The notes under the pieces were generated by a model. The model saw only the letters and a program-made list of their open reading frames with translations. It did not search any database and had not been told where the DNA came from. From NCBI GenBank assembly GCA_963742875.1, contig CAVUNO010000020.1, positions 28,375-92,374 on the forward strand: DNA of 64,000 bases. The letters are read 5' to 3'. This DNA is from Bog-532 sp963742875. Lineage in GTDB: Bacteria > Actinomycetota > Actinomycetes > Streptosporangiales > Streptosporangiaceae. The position numbers were made by a program, and so were the translations under genes. Of this stretch, positions 17,004 to 27,010 are shown piece by piece. The number at the start of each line of letters is the position of its first letter. The first letter of the stretch is position 1.

Positions 17004-17987
17004 TCAGAACCCGAAGGCGCGATCGACGGCGTCCAGCACCCGGTCCAGGTCCGGAAGGTAGTGCTCCTCGAGCCGGGACGGCGGGTACGGAGTGGAAAAG
17101 CCGCCCACGCGCAGGACCGGTGCCTCGAGGGAGTAGAAGCATTCCTCGGTGATGCGCGCGGCGATCTCGGCGCCCAGGCCACCGAAGACGGGGGCCTCGT
17201 GCACCACCACGCAGCGCCCGGTCCGGCGCACGGAGGCGCTGACCCTGTTCATGTCCAGCGGGGACAGCGACCGCAGGTCGATCACCTCGATGCTGCGGCC
17301 GTCCTCGCGTGCGGCGGCCGCGGCGCCCAGCGCCACCTTGACCATCGGGCCGTAGGCCAGGAGCGTGATGTCCGTGCCCTCGGCTACGGTGCGCGCGGCG
17401 TCCATCGGCAGGGCGTCCGCGACGCTGGCCGTCGTGTCGACGTCCGCCTTCTCCCAGTAACGCCGCTTCGGCTCGAAGAAGATCACCGGGTCGTCGCTGC
17501 GGATCGCCTGCTGGATCATCGTGAACGCGTCCGGCCCGCTGGAGCACGCCACCACCCGCAGGCCGGCCGTGTGGGCGAACGGCGCCTCGGGTGATTCGCT
17601 GTGGTGCTCGACCGCGCCGATGCCACCGCCGAACGGGATGCGGATGACGACGGGAAGCGCGACGCTGCCGCGCGAGCGGTACCTCATCTTCGCCAGCTGG
17701 CTGACGATCTGGTTGAACGCCGGGTATACGAAGCCGTCGAACTGGATCTCGCACACCGGCCGGTAGCCGCGCAGGGCGAGCCCGATCGCGGTGCCCACGA
17801 TGCCGGATTCGGCCAGCGGCGTGTCCACGACGCGGCTCTCGCCGAAGTCCTTCTGCAGCCCGTCGGTGATCCGGAAGACGCCGCCGAGCTTGCCGACGTC
17901 CTCGCCCATGATCAGGACCTTGCGATCGTCCTCCAGTGCCCGGCGGAGACCCTCGTTCAGCGCCCGGGCCAGGGTGAGCGTGGTCAT
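17004..17987 (-). CDS. 2-oxo acid dehydrogenase E1 component, beta subunit
   Basis: The 327-residue protein is the ThDP enzyme partner subunit. It begins TTLTLARALNEGLRRALED and has the family blocks GEDVGKLGGVFRIT, DTPLAESGIVGTAIGLA, the conserved FDGFVYPAFNQIVSQLAKMRYRS region, and the C-terminal transketolase domain (ITLLAYGPMV...). With E1 alpha it decarboxylates branched-chain 2-oxo acids or pyruvate. Its ATG at 17987 overlaps the stop of E1 alpha as ATGA, so translation is coupled. The sequence alone does not separate Bkd from Pdh, but the valine dehydrogenase nearby favours Bkd. Confidence 0.92.
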   Translation of the reverse strand: MTTLTLARALNEGLRRALEDDRKVLIMGEDVGKLGGVFRITDGLQKDFGESRVVDTPLAESGIVGTAIGLALRGYRPVCEIQFDGFVYPAFNQIVSQLAKMRYRSRGSVALPVVIRIPFGGGIGAVEHHSESPEAPFAHTAGLRVVACSSGPDAFTMIQQAIRSDDPVIFFEPKRRYWEKADVDTTASVADALPMDAARTVAEGTDITLLAYGPMVKVALGAAAAAREDGRSIEVIDLRSLSPLDMNRVSASVRRTGRCVVVHEAPVFGGLGAEIAARITEECFYSLEAPVLRVGGFSTPYPPSRLEEHYLPDLDRVLDAVDRAFGF

Positions 17988-19276
17988 CGGGCCTCCCCGC
18001 TGCGCCCGAAGCCGCCGGTGCCGCGGGCCTGCGCCGCGCCGGGAACGCCGGGGCCCCCGGGCACGCCATCCGGTGGCGGGATTCCGGGCCCGTCGCGCCC
18101 GGAATCATCGAAGGAATCGAGGTAGGCGGCGTAGGTATCCCGTTCGGCGTCGACGACCGGGTGTGATCCCGCGTAGATGTGCTCAAAGGCGGACAGCGGT
18201 GCCGGGTCCGGCATGGCCCGGCACGCCTCACGCAGCCAGGCGCCCAGCCGGGCGGCCTCGGCGTCGATCTCGTCGAAGAAGCTGGCGTCGGCGGCCCCGC
18301 TCCGCACCAGGTACGCCTTGACCCGCTCGACCGGGTCCCGGAGTTTCCATGCCTCCAGGTCGCCGGCCAGCCGGTACCTGGTCGGGTCGTCGGTGGTCGT
18401 GTGCGCGCCCATCCGGTAGGTGAACGCCTCGATCAGCGTGGGCCCCTGCCCCTCGCGGGCGGCCCGCAGCGCGGCCCGGGTCACGGCGAGGCAGGCGAGC
18501 ACGTCGTTGCCGTCGACACGCAGGCCCGGGAAACCGAAGCCGCGCGCCCGCTGGTAGAGCGGGATCCGGCTCTGCCGCTCCAGCGGCTCGGAGATGGCCC
18601 ACTGGTTGTTCTGGCAGAAGAACACGACCGGCGCGTTGAAGACCGACGCCCAGATGAACGCCTCATTGACGTCACCCTGGCTGGTGGCCCCGTCGCCGAA
18701 GTAGGCGATGACGGCCTCGCCCCCGTCCCCGGTGGCCCCGTCCCGCTGTATCCCCATCGCGTACCCGGTGGCGTGCAGCGTCTGGCTGCCGATCACGATC
18801 GTGTACAGGTGGAACTTGCGCTCCTCCGGGTCCCAGCCGCCGTGGCTGACACCGCGGAACAGTTCCAGCAACTGGACGGGGTCGACGCCGCGGCACCACG
18901 CGACGCCGTGCTCCCGGTAGGTCGGGAACGCCATGTCCTGCGCGCCGAGCGCCCGGGCGGAGCCGATCTGCGCCGCTTCCTGGCCGAGCAGGGAGGCCCA
19001 GATGCCGAGCTCACCCTGGCGCTGCAGCGCGATCGCCTCGGTGTCCATCCGGCGGACGAGCACCAGGTCGCGATAGAGGCCCTGAAGTTCGCGGGCGGAG
19101 ATGTCGAGCGGGTAGTCGGGATGATCCACCCGCTCGCCTTCGGGGGTCAGGAGCTGGATCAGCTCCTCTGGTGCACCTGCCTCCGGGGGCAGGCCGGCCG
19201 CGGCGGCCGGCGCGGAGGCCAGTGGCGGGGGCATGACCTCATGTGCGGCGGACGAACCGCCGGTTTCGACGGACAC
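17984..19276 (-). CDS. 2-oxo acid dehydrogenase E1 component, alpha subunit
   Basis: GTG 19276 is chosen because AAGGAG lies seven bases upstream; the frame is open for 86 more codons without support. The protein has about 430 residues, with low-complexity Ala/Pro ends. The ThDP-binding motif is visible as YFGDGATSQGDVNEAFIWAS ending in FCQNNQWAIS, and the phosphate-loop region as RMGAHTTTDDPTRYR. It is the first gene of the E1a-E1b-E2 operon and divergent from purS, with about 225 bp between them holding both promoters. Confidence 0.92.
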   Translation of the reverse strand: MSVETGGSSAAHEVMPPPLASAPAAAAGLPPEAGAPEELIQLLTPEGERVDHPDYPLDISARELQGLYRDLVLVRRMDTEAIALQRQGELGIWASLLGQEAAQIGSARALGAQDMAFPTYREHGVAWCRGVDPVQLLELFRGVSHGGWDPEERKFHLYTIVIGSQTLHATGYAMGIQRDGATGDGGEAVIAYFGDGATSQGDVNEAFIWASVFNAPVVFFCQNNQWAISEPLERQSRIPLYQRARGFGFPGLRVDGNDVLACLAVTRAALRAAREGQGPTLIEAFTYRMGAHTTTDDPTRYRLAGDLEAWKLRDPVERVKAYLVRSGAADASFFDEIDAEAARLGAWLREACRAMPDPAPLSAFEHIYAGSHPVVDAERDTYAAYLDSFDDSGRDGPGIPPPDGVPGGPGVPGAAQARGTGGFGRSGEAR

Positions 19277-19502
19277 GTGCCACTCCTTGATCCTCAGGGC
19301 CGGTGTGGGATCGCCAGGACCGGCCGGGCGGTTGCGCTGCTGTCCGTTGGTGGCGGACACCTTTCCATGCGGGGGCGCTGTGTAGTTGTCCCTCTGCCAG
19401 TACGGACCGCGGGCGGGCGTGGGTCTCATCGCGTACGCTGCGGCCCTGGCGCAGATGCATGTGAGCATATGTGCCCCGTTAGTCTTGGGAGGAGGAGGAT
19501 AC

Positions 19503-19745
19503 GTGTCCCGTGTGGTTATTGACGTCATGCTCAAGCCCGAAATTCATGATCCACAGGGGGACGCCATCACGGAGTCCGCGCACCGTCTCGGCTATGGGGA
19601 CGTGCTCAGCGTGCGCCAGGGCAAGAGGTTCGAGGTCGAAATCAGCGGCCCGGCCGACGAGCCCGCCCTGGAGGCAATCGCCAAGCTCGCCTCGGACCTG
19701 CTCGCGAACCCCGTGATCGAGGAGTTCACGCTGCACCTCGCCTGA
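19503..19745 (+). CDS. purS: Phosphoribosylformylglycinamidine synthase subunit PurS
   Basis: An 80-residue protein from GTG 19503, with GGAGGAGGA just upstream. It has the PurS pattern VVIDVMLKPEIHDPQGDAI then LGYGDVLSVRQGKRFEVEI. It bridges PurQ and PurL in the three-part FGAM synthetase. In this genome it is separated from purQ by about 1.1 kb that holds an anti-sigma-like gene, so it may have its own promoter in the divergent region shared with the E1 alpha gene. Confidence 0.95.
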   Translation: MSRVVIDVMLKPEIHDPQGDAITESAHRLGYGDVLSVRQGKRFEVEISGPADEPALEAIAKLASDLLANPVIEEFTLHLA

Positions 19746-19839
19746 TTGCCTGCGTATATGCCCCACGTACGTGCCCGCGCTGAGGTGTTTGGGCGTGCTG
19801 GCATGTAACAGTGGCATGTAACCCCTGAATTTCACGGTT

Positions 19840-20514
19840 ATGAATGTCCGGGGCGGGAAGCCTTGGCTTGTGAAGTTCTGTTTGGCTTTCCGGCGTGAGG
19901 CGCTCAGCGTTCCGGTGACCAGGCGCGTGCTGGGCGACGTCCTGCGGAACGCGGGGGTCGACGACGACAGCGTTTCGGACATCCTGCTGGCAGCTACGGA
20001 GGCGTGCTCTAACGTGCTCAGGCACGGCGGATCCCGGGCCACGGGGTACGCCGTGGTCGTCACCCTCGGCGCGAACCAGTGCGACGTGGAGGTCGCCGAG
20101 GACCGGGGCTTCGCGGGAACGGGGACCGCGGCCGACGTCCCGCGCCGGGCGGCCGCACCCGGCGGGCGGCGGCTTTCCCGCCCGTCGCCCGGGCTCACGA
20201 TGCCGGGTGGCCGGCGCCGCGCCGGGCGGTCCCTGTCCTGGCCTGCGCGCAAGTCTGCCCTGGGCCGGATGCCCTGGCGCCGCGTAACCTCCGCGAGTGG
20301 GCCTGGCCAGGGCCGCGGCGAGACGAAGCGCCCGGGCCGGGACGCGGACGTCATGGGCCTGCCCGAGTCGGGCCGCGGGCTGGACGTCATGCGCGCCTGC
20401 GTGGACGACGTGACGCTGCGCAGTCGGCCCGGCCGCGGCACCGTGGTGACCATGCGCAAGCGCATTCGCTGGTCCAGCGACGCTCCGCTGGCCCGCATGC
20501 GAGCGGTCAGCTAG
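19840..20514 (+). CDS. Anti-sigma-factor-like ATP-binding protein (GHKL fold)
   Basis: The 224-residue protein has an N-terminal half like RsbW/SpoIIAB: FRREALSVPVTRRVLGDVL, then the N box ATEACSNVLRHG with the Mg-binding Asn. The G1 position reads AEDRGFAG in place of DxGxG. About 80 low-complexity basic residues are inserted before the G2 box, GLPESGRGLDVMRACVDDV, and the final strand RSRPGRGTVVTMRKRI. Such proteins bind and may phosphorylate anti-sigma antagonists. The altered G1 box and long insert make kinase activity uncertain. The start could also be GTG 19870. Confidence 0.65.
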   Translation: MNVRGGKPWLVKFCLAFRREALSVPVTRRVLGDVLRNAGVDDDSVSDILLAATEACSNVLRHGGSRATGYAVVVTLGANQCDVEVAEDRGFAGTGTAADVPRRAAAPGGRRLSRPSPGLTMPGGRRRAGRSLSWPARKSALGRMPWRRVTSASGPGQGRGETKRPGRDADVMGLPESGRGLDVMRACVDDVTLRSRPGRGTVVTMRKRIRWSSDAPLARMRAVS

Positions 20515-20521
20515 GGTAGCC

Positions 20522-20728
20522 GCGGATCCCTATTCGGGGCAGACGCCGCCGAACGGCGTCACCGCCAAGCTGGTCGACCTGGGCATTTACCCGCCTGCCG
20601 TATCCGGAACCTCGGGCTCCGGGTACACGACGGCCTTCTGGGCGCCCGCCAAGGGTGCCATCGCCCTGGTCCGCACCGCCCCGCCAGTGTTCTCCCTGGA
20701 TACCGAGCAGACCGCCATCGGCGGCTAG
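20522..20728 (+). other. Unidentified coding-like fragment
   Basis: One frame from about 20522 to the TAG at 20728 reads with normal composition (PPNGVTAKLVDLGIYPPAV, then SGYTTAFWAPAKGAIALVR) but has no start codon after the preceding stop-free stretch. I do not recognise the family. It could be the tail of a secreted or phage-like protein left in the purS-purQ gap. Confidence 0.25.
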
Positions 20729-20828
20729 AGCCCGGCAAGAGTGTGGGTCGGCGACGCAACCGGCGCCGAACCAGCGTCCAGGAGGTGCGGCGCGCCCGGT
20801 AATCTTCGGGCGTGCCCCTCAATAGCTT

Positions 20829-21515
20829 GTGCGGTGCCGATTGACCGCGCGCGTTGGCGTCATCACCTTCCCGGGCTCGCTGGACGAAGGTGAGGCGGCC
20901 CGCGCGGTGCGCCGGGCCGGCGGCGAGCCGGTCGCCCTCTGGCACGCCGAGCGTGACCTGCGCGGCGCGGACGCCGTGATCCTGCCCGGCGGATTTTCCT
21001 ACGGCGACTACCTGCGCTGCGGCGCGATCGCGCGGTTCTCCCCGGTGATGACCGGGGTCGCGGCCGCCGCGAAGGCGGGGCTGCCGGTGCTCGGCATCTG
21101 TAACGGTTTCCAGATCCTGTGCGAGGCGCACCTGCTGCCCGGGGCGCTGACCCGGAACGCGGGCCTGCACTTCGTCAGCCGCGATGTGCGGCTGCGGGTG
21201 GAGAACGGCGGCACGCCGTGGACCCGGGCGTACGCCCCCGGCCAGCAGATCACCGTGCCGCTGAAGAGCGGCGAGGGCGCGTACCTGGCCGAAGCCGGGA
21301 CACTCGAGGCGCTGGAGGCCGGCGGCCAGGTGGTCGTCCGCTACCTGGACAACCCCAACGGCTCGGCGCTCAGCATCGCCGGTGTCTGCAACGAGGCGGG
21401 CAACGTGGTCGGGCTGATGCCGCACCCCGAATACGCCATCAGCGAGCTCACCGGGCCGGGCGCCGACGGGCTCGGCTTCTTTTCCTCGGCCGTCTCCGTC
21501 CTGGTGGGGGCGTGA
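20829..21515 (+). CDS. purQ: Phosphoribosylformylglycinamidine synthase subunit PurQ
   Basis: Glutaminase subunit of FGAM synthetase, about 228 residues. It shows VGVITFPGSLDEGEAARAV, the oxyanion strand ILPGGFSYGDYLRCGA, the nucleophile Cys in VLGICNGFQIL (about residue 98) and the catalytic His/Glu in GLMPHPEYAIS. GTG 20829 is the track start, but TTG 20841 is nearer to the usual family start. Its stop overlaps the purL start (TGATG), so the two are coupled. Confidence 0.95.
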   Translation: MRCRLTARVGVITFPGSLDEGEAARAVRRAGGEPVALWHAERDLRGADAVILPGGFSYGDYLRCGAIARFSPVMTGVAAAAKAGLPVLGICNGFQILCEAHLLPGALTRNAGLHFVSRDVRLRVENGGTPWTRAYAPGQQITVPLKSGEGAYLAEAGTLEALEAGGQVVVRYLDNPNGSALSIAGVCNEAGNVVGLMPHPEYAISELTGPGADGLGFFSSAVSVLVGA

Positions 21516-23768
21516 TGACGGCCCCGGACACGGTGACCCGCGCCGCGGCCAGCCCGGATCAGCCGCAGCCGTCCGCCGAGCTCGGCCTGACCAGGCCGGA
21601 ATACGAGCGCATCCGGCAGTTGCTCGGCCGCCGCCCCACCGACGCGGAGCTCGCGCTGTACTCGGTGATGTGGAGCGAGCACTGCTCCTACAAGTCGTCC
21701 AAAGTGCACCTGCGGCAGTTCGCCGAGAAGGCGCCGCCCAGCGATGCGCTGCTGGCCGGCATCGGGGCCAACGCCGGCGTGGTCGACATCGGCGGCGGCT
21801 ACGCGGTCACCTTCAAGATCGAGTCACACAACCACCCCTCCTACGTCGAGCCGCACCAGGGCGCGGCGACCGGCGTCGGCGGCATCGTCCGCGACATCCT
21901 GGCCATGGGGGCGCGGCCGGTCGCGGTGATGGACTCGCTGCGGTTCGGGCAGGCCGGCGCGGGCGACACCCGCCGGGTGCTGTCCGGCGTAGTCAGCGGG
22001 ATCTCGTTCTACGGCAACTGCCTGGGCCTGCCCAACATCGGCGGGGAACTGGCCTTCGACGCCTGCTACGCGGGAAACCCGCTCGTCAACGCGCTGTGCG
22101 TCGGGGTCATGCGGCACGGTGACCTCAAGCTCGCCACTGCCGACGGGCCCGGCAACAAGGTCATCCTGCTCGGCTCGCGGACCGGGCCCGACGGCATCGG
22201 CGGTGCGTCGGTGCTGGCCAGCGCGACCTTCGGCGGCGACGGCGGCCACTCGGCCAAGCGACCCAGCGTGCAGGTCGGCGACCCGTTCCTGGAAAAGCTC
22301 CTGATCGAGTGCTGCCTCGAGCTTTACCGCGGTGGACTGGTCGTGGGCATCCAGGACCTCGGCGCGGCGGGTGTCGCGTGCGCGACCACCGAGCTGGCCG
22401 CGGCCGGAACGGGCGGCATGCGGGTCCGGCTCGACGCGGTGCCGTTGCGCGATCCGGCGCTGGGGCCGCCGGAGATCCTGATGAGCGAGTCGCAGGAACG
22501 GATGATGGCCGTCGTCGAACCGGCCAGCGTCCCGCGCTTCCTCGCCGTCTGCGCCAAGTGGGCCGTCCCGGCCACGGTCATCGGGGAGGTGACCGACAGC
22601 GGTCGGCTCGAGATGACCTGGCACGGTGAGACGGTGGTCGACATCCCGCCCGGTACTGCCGCGGACGAGGGGCCGGTGTACTCCCGCCCGCTGGCCCGGC
22701 CCGGCTGGCAGGACAAGCTGGCCGCCGACGACCCCGCCGCTCTGCCGCGGCCGTCCGGGGCCAGCGGGCTGCGGGCCGCGCTGCTGTCCATGCTCGGCTC
22801 GCCCGGGCTGGCCGACACGGCGTGGGTCACCGAGCAATACGACCATTACGTGCGCGGCGACACGGTCCTGGCCATGCCCGAGGACGGCGGCCTGATCCGG
22901 GTCGATGAGGAGACCGGGCTCGGGGTGGCGCTGGCCACCGACGGGAACGGCCGCTTCGCGCTGCTCGACCCCTACGCGGGAGCACAGCTCGCGCTGTGCG
23001 AGGCGTACCGCAACGTGGCCGTGACCGGTGCCCGGCCGCTCGCCGTGACGAACTGCATGAACTTCGGGTCACCCGAGGACCCGGCCGTGATGTGGCAGTT
23101 CGCCGAGGCCGTCCGGGGTCTCGCGGATGGCTGCGCCGTGCTCGGCGTCCCCGTCACCGGCGGCAACGTCAGCTTCTACAACCAGACCGGTGAGGCCGCC
23201 ATCCAGCCCACCCCGGTGATCGGGGTGCTGGGCGTGCACGCGGACGTGCGCCGCCGGCTGTCCATCGGCTTCGGCACCGGCGGGGCCCGCATCATGCTGC
23301 TCGGCCGAACCGCTCCCGAGTTCGGCGGGTCGGCGTGGGCGCACGTCCTGCATGCGCACATCGGCGGCCGGCCTCCCGCGGGTTGATTTTGACGCCGAAC
23401 GGGCCCTGGCGCGGGTTCTCGCCGATGCGGCGGCCTCCGGTGTGGCGTGTGCCGCACACGACCTGTCCGACGGTGGCCTTGCGGTCGCGCTGGCCGAATC
23501 GTGCCTGCGCGGAGGCCTCGGCTGCCAGGTCAGGCTGCCCGGGGACGCGTTCACGTACCTGTTCAGCGAATCGGCGGGGCGGGCCATCGTGGCGGTCCGT
23601 CCCGGGGCGGAGGCGGAATTCGAGCAGATTTGCGCGGCGCACGCCGTGCCGGCCCTGGCCATCGGCATCGCCGGCGGCCCATGCCTGGAGGTCGAGGACT
23701 CCTTCACGATCTCGCTGGCGGAGCTGGCCGGGGTGCACCGCGGCGCCCTGCCGGCGATCCTCAGCTGA
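21515..23768 (+). CDS. purL: Phosphoribosylformylglycinamidine synthase subunit PurL, one frame break
   Basis: The large synthetase subunit uses ATP and ammonia from PurQ to convert FGAR to FGAM. From ATG 21515 it has the family blocks MWSEHCSYKSSK, FKIESHNHPSYVEP, GGNVSFYNQTGE and AHDLSDGGLAVALAES. Around 23365-23375 one extra base ends the first frame early (GGRPPAG stop at 23386), while the next frame continues as GLPRVDFDAERALARVL to 23768. Removing one C in GGCCGGCC joins them exactly as in the family. As the gene is essential in most settings, a base error is more likely than a real mutation. Confidence 0.9.
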
Positions 23769-23780
23769 CGGGCCCGCACC

Positions 23781-24252
23781 ATGCCCGCTGAACCAGCCCG
23801 GCGTTGCCCAGCGGCTGGCCGGGCTCGTGGAGCTCGTGGAGGACGCGGGGCCCGCCCCGGCCGCGGCCCGGATCCGCGTGACGCCGAGAGCGCAGCCGCC
23901 GTGACCCGCGCGCTGGACGCCGGTGAGGCACCGCCGGCGGATCGCGCTCCGCGTCGCGGTGAGGTACCTGCTCGGGCTGCTCGCGGCGGCGGTGCCCGGC
24001 CGCGCGGTGGAGGTGAGGGTCCCCCCGGTGGCCGCGGTGCAGTGTGTGCCGGGGCCCCGGCACACCCGGGGCACGCCGCCCAATGTCGTCGAGACCGATC
24101 CCGTTACCTGGATCCGGCTGGCCACCGGCCGCCTCACGTGGGCCGAAGCCGTCCGCGCAGGCGCCGTCCAGGCCAGCGGGCCACGCGCCGACCTCGCGCC
24201 CTACCTGCCGGTTAGCGCGGGTAGCGGCCCGGGCGCGTCATCTTCTCATTAG
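23781..24252 (+). CDS. Sterol carrier family protein, frame-disturbed N-terminal half
   Basis: The C-terminal part in the frame ending at 24252 is well preserved: IALRVAVRYLLGLLAAAVPG, VEVRVPPVAAVQC, RHTRGTPPNVVETDPVTWIRL and ATGRLTWAEAV. Actinobacteria carry this SCP-2-like protein between purL and purF, which supports the call. The upstream part (AESAAAVTRALDAGEAPPA) lies in another frame, so at least one base change sits near 23930; a third frame (PGVAQRLAGLVELVEDAG) may hold the very N terminus. Function is unknown; the fold suggests lipid or small-molecule binding. Confidence 0.65.
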
Positions 24253-24261
24253 ACTGGTCGT

Positions 24262-25826
24262 GTGCCAAAGCCCGACGGCCGCCTGATGGATGATCTGGAT
24301 CCCTCCGACCGGCCGCCACGCGATGCCTGCGGCGTATTCGGCGTCTGGTCGCCGGGTGAGGACGTCGCCAAGCTCGCCTATTACGGGCTGTACGCCCTCC
24401 AGCACCGGGGTCAGGAGTCGGCCGGTATCGCGGTCAGCGACGGTGACCGCATCGTCGTCTACAAGGATATGGGCCTCGTGGCGCAGGTATTCGACGAGGC
24501 CGCGCTCAATACCCTCCGCGGCTACCTGGCCGTCGGGCACTGCCGCTATTCCACCTCGGGTTCTTCGGTGTGGGAGAACGCCCAGCCGACCTTCCGCTCC
24601 ACGCATGACGGCGGCCTGGCGCTCGGGCACAACGGCAACCTGATCAACATGCTGGAACTGGCCCGGCTGCTGGACGCCGATGCTGGCCCGGAGTACCGGC
24701 TGCCCGCGGCGACCTCCGACACGGACGTACTGACCGCACTGTTCGCCCGGCCGCCCCAGCGCCATCAAGGGCTCCCGCCGGGCGCCCGTTCCGCCCGCCG
24801 AGGGGACGCCGGCCGGAGGCTGGCGCGTCACCGCATGTCCGCGCCGACGACATCGAGGCGATGGCCCTGGCCACGCTCCCGCTCGTACGGGGCGCCTACT
24901 CGCTGGTCTTCATGAACGAGCGGACGCTGTTCGCCGCGCGGGACCCGCAGGGTTTCCGGCCGCTGGTGCTCGGCCAGCTCGAGACCGGGTGGGCGGTGGC
25001 CAGCGAGACCGCGGCGCTGGAAATCATCGGCGCCCGCTTCGTCCGGGAGATCGAGCCGGGCGAGCTGATCACCATCGATGAGCGCGGCGTGCGGTCCCGG
25101 TACGTTCGCGCTGCCCCGCCCAAGGGATGCCTGTTCGAGTACGTCTACCTGGCGCGCCCGGACACCACCATCGCGGGGCGGAACGTGCAGGCCACCCGGG
25201 TGGAGGTGGGCCGCAAGCTCGCAGCCGAACATCCTGCCGCCGCCGACCTGGTGATCCCGGTACCCGAGTCGGGCACGCCCGCCGCGATCGGCTACGCCGA
25301 GGCCAGCGGCATTCCCTTACGGTCAGGGCCTGGTCAAGAACTCCTACGTCGGCCGCACCTTTATCCAGCCGAGCCAGACCATCCGGCAGCGGGGTATCCG
25401 GCTGAAGCTGAACCCGCTGGCCGGGGTCGTCGCGGGGCGGCGCCTGGTGGTCGTGGACGATTCGATCGTGCGCGGGAACACACAGCGCGCCATCGTGGCC
25501 ATGCTGCGCGAGGCGGGCGCGGCCGAGGTGCATGTGCGGATCTCGAGCCCGCCGGTCAGCTGGCCGTGCTTCTACGGGATCGACTTCGCGACCCGGGCCG
25601 AGCTGATCGCGGGCCACGAATCCGTGGCCGAGATCTGCGAATCGATCGGGGCCGACTCGCTCGGCTACATCTCGCTGGACGGCCTCGTCGCGGCGACCAC
25701 GCTTCCGGCTGACCGGCTCTGCCGGGCCTGTTTCGACGGGATTTACCCGGTCCCCGTCGAGGAGTCCGAACGGGGCAAGTACCTTCGGGAGCCGGGTACC
25801 GGGCGCTCGAGGAGGCCACGCCGTGA
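24262..25826 (+). CDS. purF: Amidophosphoribosyltransferase PurF, several frame breaks
   Basis: First enzyme of purine synthesis. The glutaminase part starts at GTG 24262; the mature nucleophile Cys is in RDACGVFGVW, followed by YALQHRGQESAGIA and VGHCRYSTSG. Frame changes occur near 24750 and again near 24830, where ALATLPLVRGAYSLVFM resumes. One is at 25317-25318, where an extra T breaks SGIPYGQGLVKNSYVGRT, and one near 25790. The PRPP loop VVVDDSIVRGNT is intact. The natural end is probably the TGA at 25824-25826, overlapping the purM start (GTGA). Protein conservation across four or more breaks points to sequence error. Confidence 0.85.
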
Positions 25827-27010
25827 CCGGCAGGTCCAGCGATCAGGCGGCGTCCGGCGCCGCGGAGCGGGTAGATCCGGCCCCGGGCGCCCTACCGGAT
25901 GCGGCCGTACCGGAGGCCCCGGTACCCGATGTGCCGGGCGGGACGGCGCTGGGCGAAACGGCTCTGGGCGGCCTCAGCTACGCGGCCGCGGGCGTGGACA
26001 TCGGGGCGGGTGACCGGGCCGTCGAGCTGATGCGGTCCTCGGTGGCGAGCACGGCGCGGCCCGAGGTGATCGGGGACATCGGCGGGTTCGTCGGCCTGTT
26101 CGACGCGACCCGGCTCGCGGCCTACCGCCACCCCGTCCTGGCGACCTCCACGGATGGCGTCGGCACCAAGGTGGTGATCGCGAGCCGCCTCGGCATCTAC
26201 GACACGGTTGGGATCGACCTGGTCGCCATGGTCGTGGATGACCTGGCCGCGTGCGGGGCGGAACCGCTGTTCATGACCGACTACGTGGTCTGCGGCGCGA
26301 TCCGGCCACAGCGGGTGGCCGCGATCGTCTCCGGGGTCGCGCGCGGCTGCGCGGCGGCGGGCTGTGCCCTGCTCGGCGGCGAGACCGCCGAGCATCCGGG
26401 GCATCTCGGCGCGGACGACTTCGACCTCGCGGGTGCGGCGACCGGCGTCGTGGAGGCCGAAGCGATCCTGGGGGCCAGCCGGGTCAGGCCTGGTGACACC
26501 GTGATCGCGATGGCCTCGTCCGGGCTGCACTCCAACGGCTTTTCCCTGGTCCGGGAGATTCTGAAGCGGGCCCGGCTGGACCTGGAGCAGGATCTGCCGG
26601 AGCTCGGCCGGCCGCTCGGGGAGGAACTGCTGGTTCCGTCCCGCATCTACGCCCAGGATTGCCTGGCCCTCGCGGAGTGCTGCGACGTGCACGCGTACGC
26701 GCACATCACCGGGGGTGGCCTGGCTGGCAATCTCGCCCGGGTCCTGCCCGCCGTGGCGGACGCGGTGCTGGACCGGGGGACCTGGCAGCCGCCCGCGATC
26801 TTCAGCGTGCTGGCCCGCGCGGGCGCGGTGCCGGACGAGGAGATGGACCGCGTCTTCAACCTGGGCGTCGGCATGACCGCAGTGGTGGGCCGACCCGATA
26901 CGGACGAGGCCCTCCGCGTGCTGGCCTCGCGGGACGTGACCGCATGGATCCTCGGCGAGATAGTGCCCGGCACCGGCGAAGCCCGGCTCACCGGCACACA
27001 CTCAGGCTGA
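25823..27010 (+). CDS. purM: Phosphoribosylformylglycinamidine cyclo-ligase PurM (AIR synthetase)
   Basis: Converts FGAM to aminoimidazole ribonucleotide with ATP. GTG 25823 overlaps the purF stop. After a 45-residue Ala/Pro-rich extension the family start appears: LSYAAAGVDIGAGDRAVELM, then ATSTDGVGTKVVIAS, GIDLVAMVVDDLAACGAEPLF, GGETAEHPG, VIAMASSGLHSNGFSLV and HITGGGLAGNLARVLP. The frame is intact over 395 residues. Its last 23 bp overlap the end of the convergent DUF3073 gene. Confidence 0.95.
   Translation: MTGRSSDQAASGAAERVDPAPGALPDAAVPEAPVPDVPGGTALGETALGGLSYAAAGVDIGAGDRAVELMRSSVASTARPEVIGDIGGFVGLFDATRLAAYRHPVLATSTDGVGTKVVIASRLGIYDTVGIDLVAMVVDDLAACGAEPLFMTDYVVCGAIRPQRVAAIVSGVARGCAAAGCALLGGETAEHPGHLGADDFDLAGAATGVVEAEAILGASRVRPGDTVIAMASSGLHSNGFSLVREILKRARLDLEQDLPELGRPLGEELLVPSRIYAQDCLALAECCDVHAYAHITGGGLAGNLARVLPAVADAVLDRGTWQPPAIFSVLARAGAVPDEEMDRVFNLGVGMTAVVGRPDTDEALRVLASRDVTAWILGEIVPGTGEARLTGTHSG

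Noticed and set aside
18179..19522. 447-codon open frame on the plus strand
   Set aside because: It is antisense to the E1 alpha gene with its clear ThDP motif.
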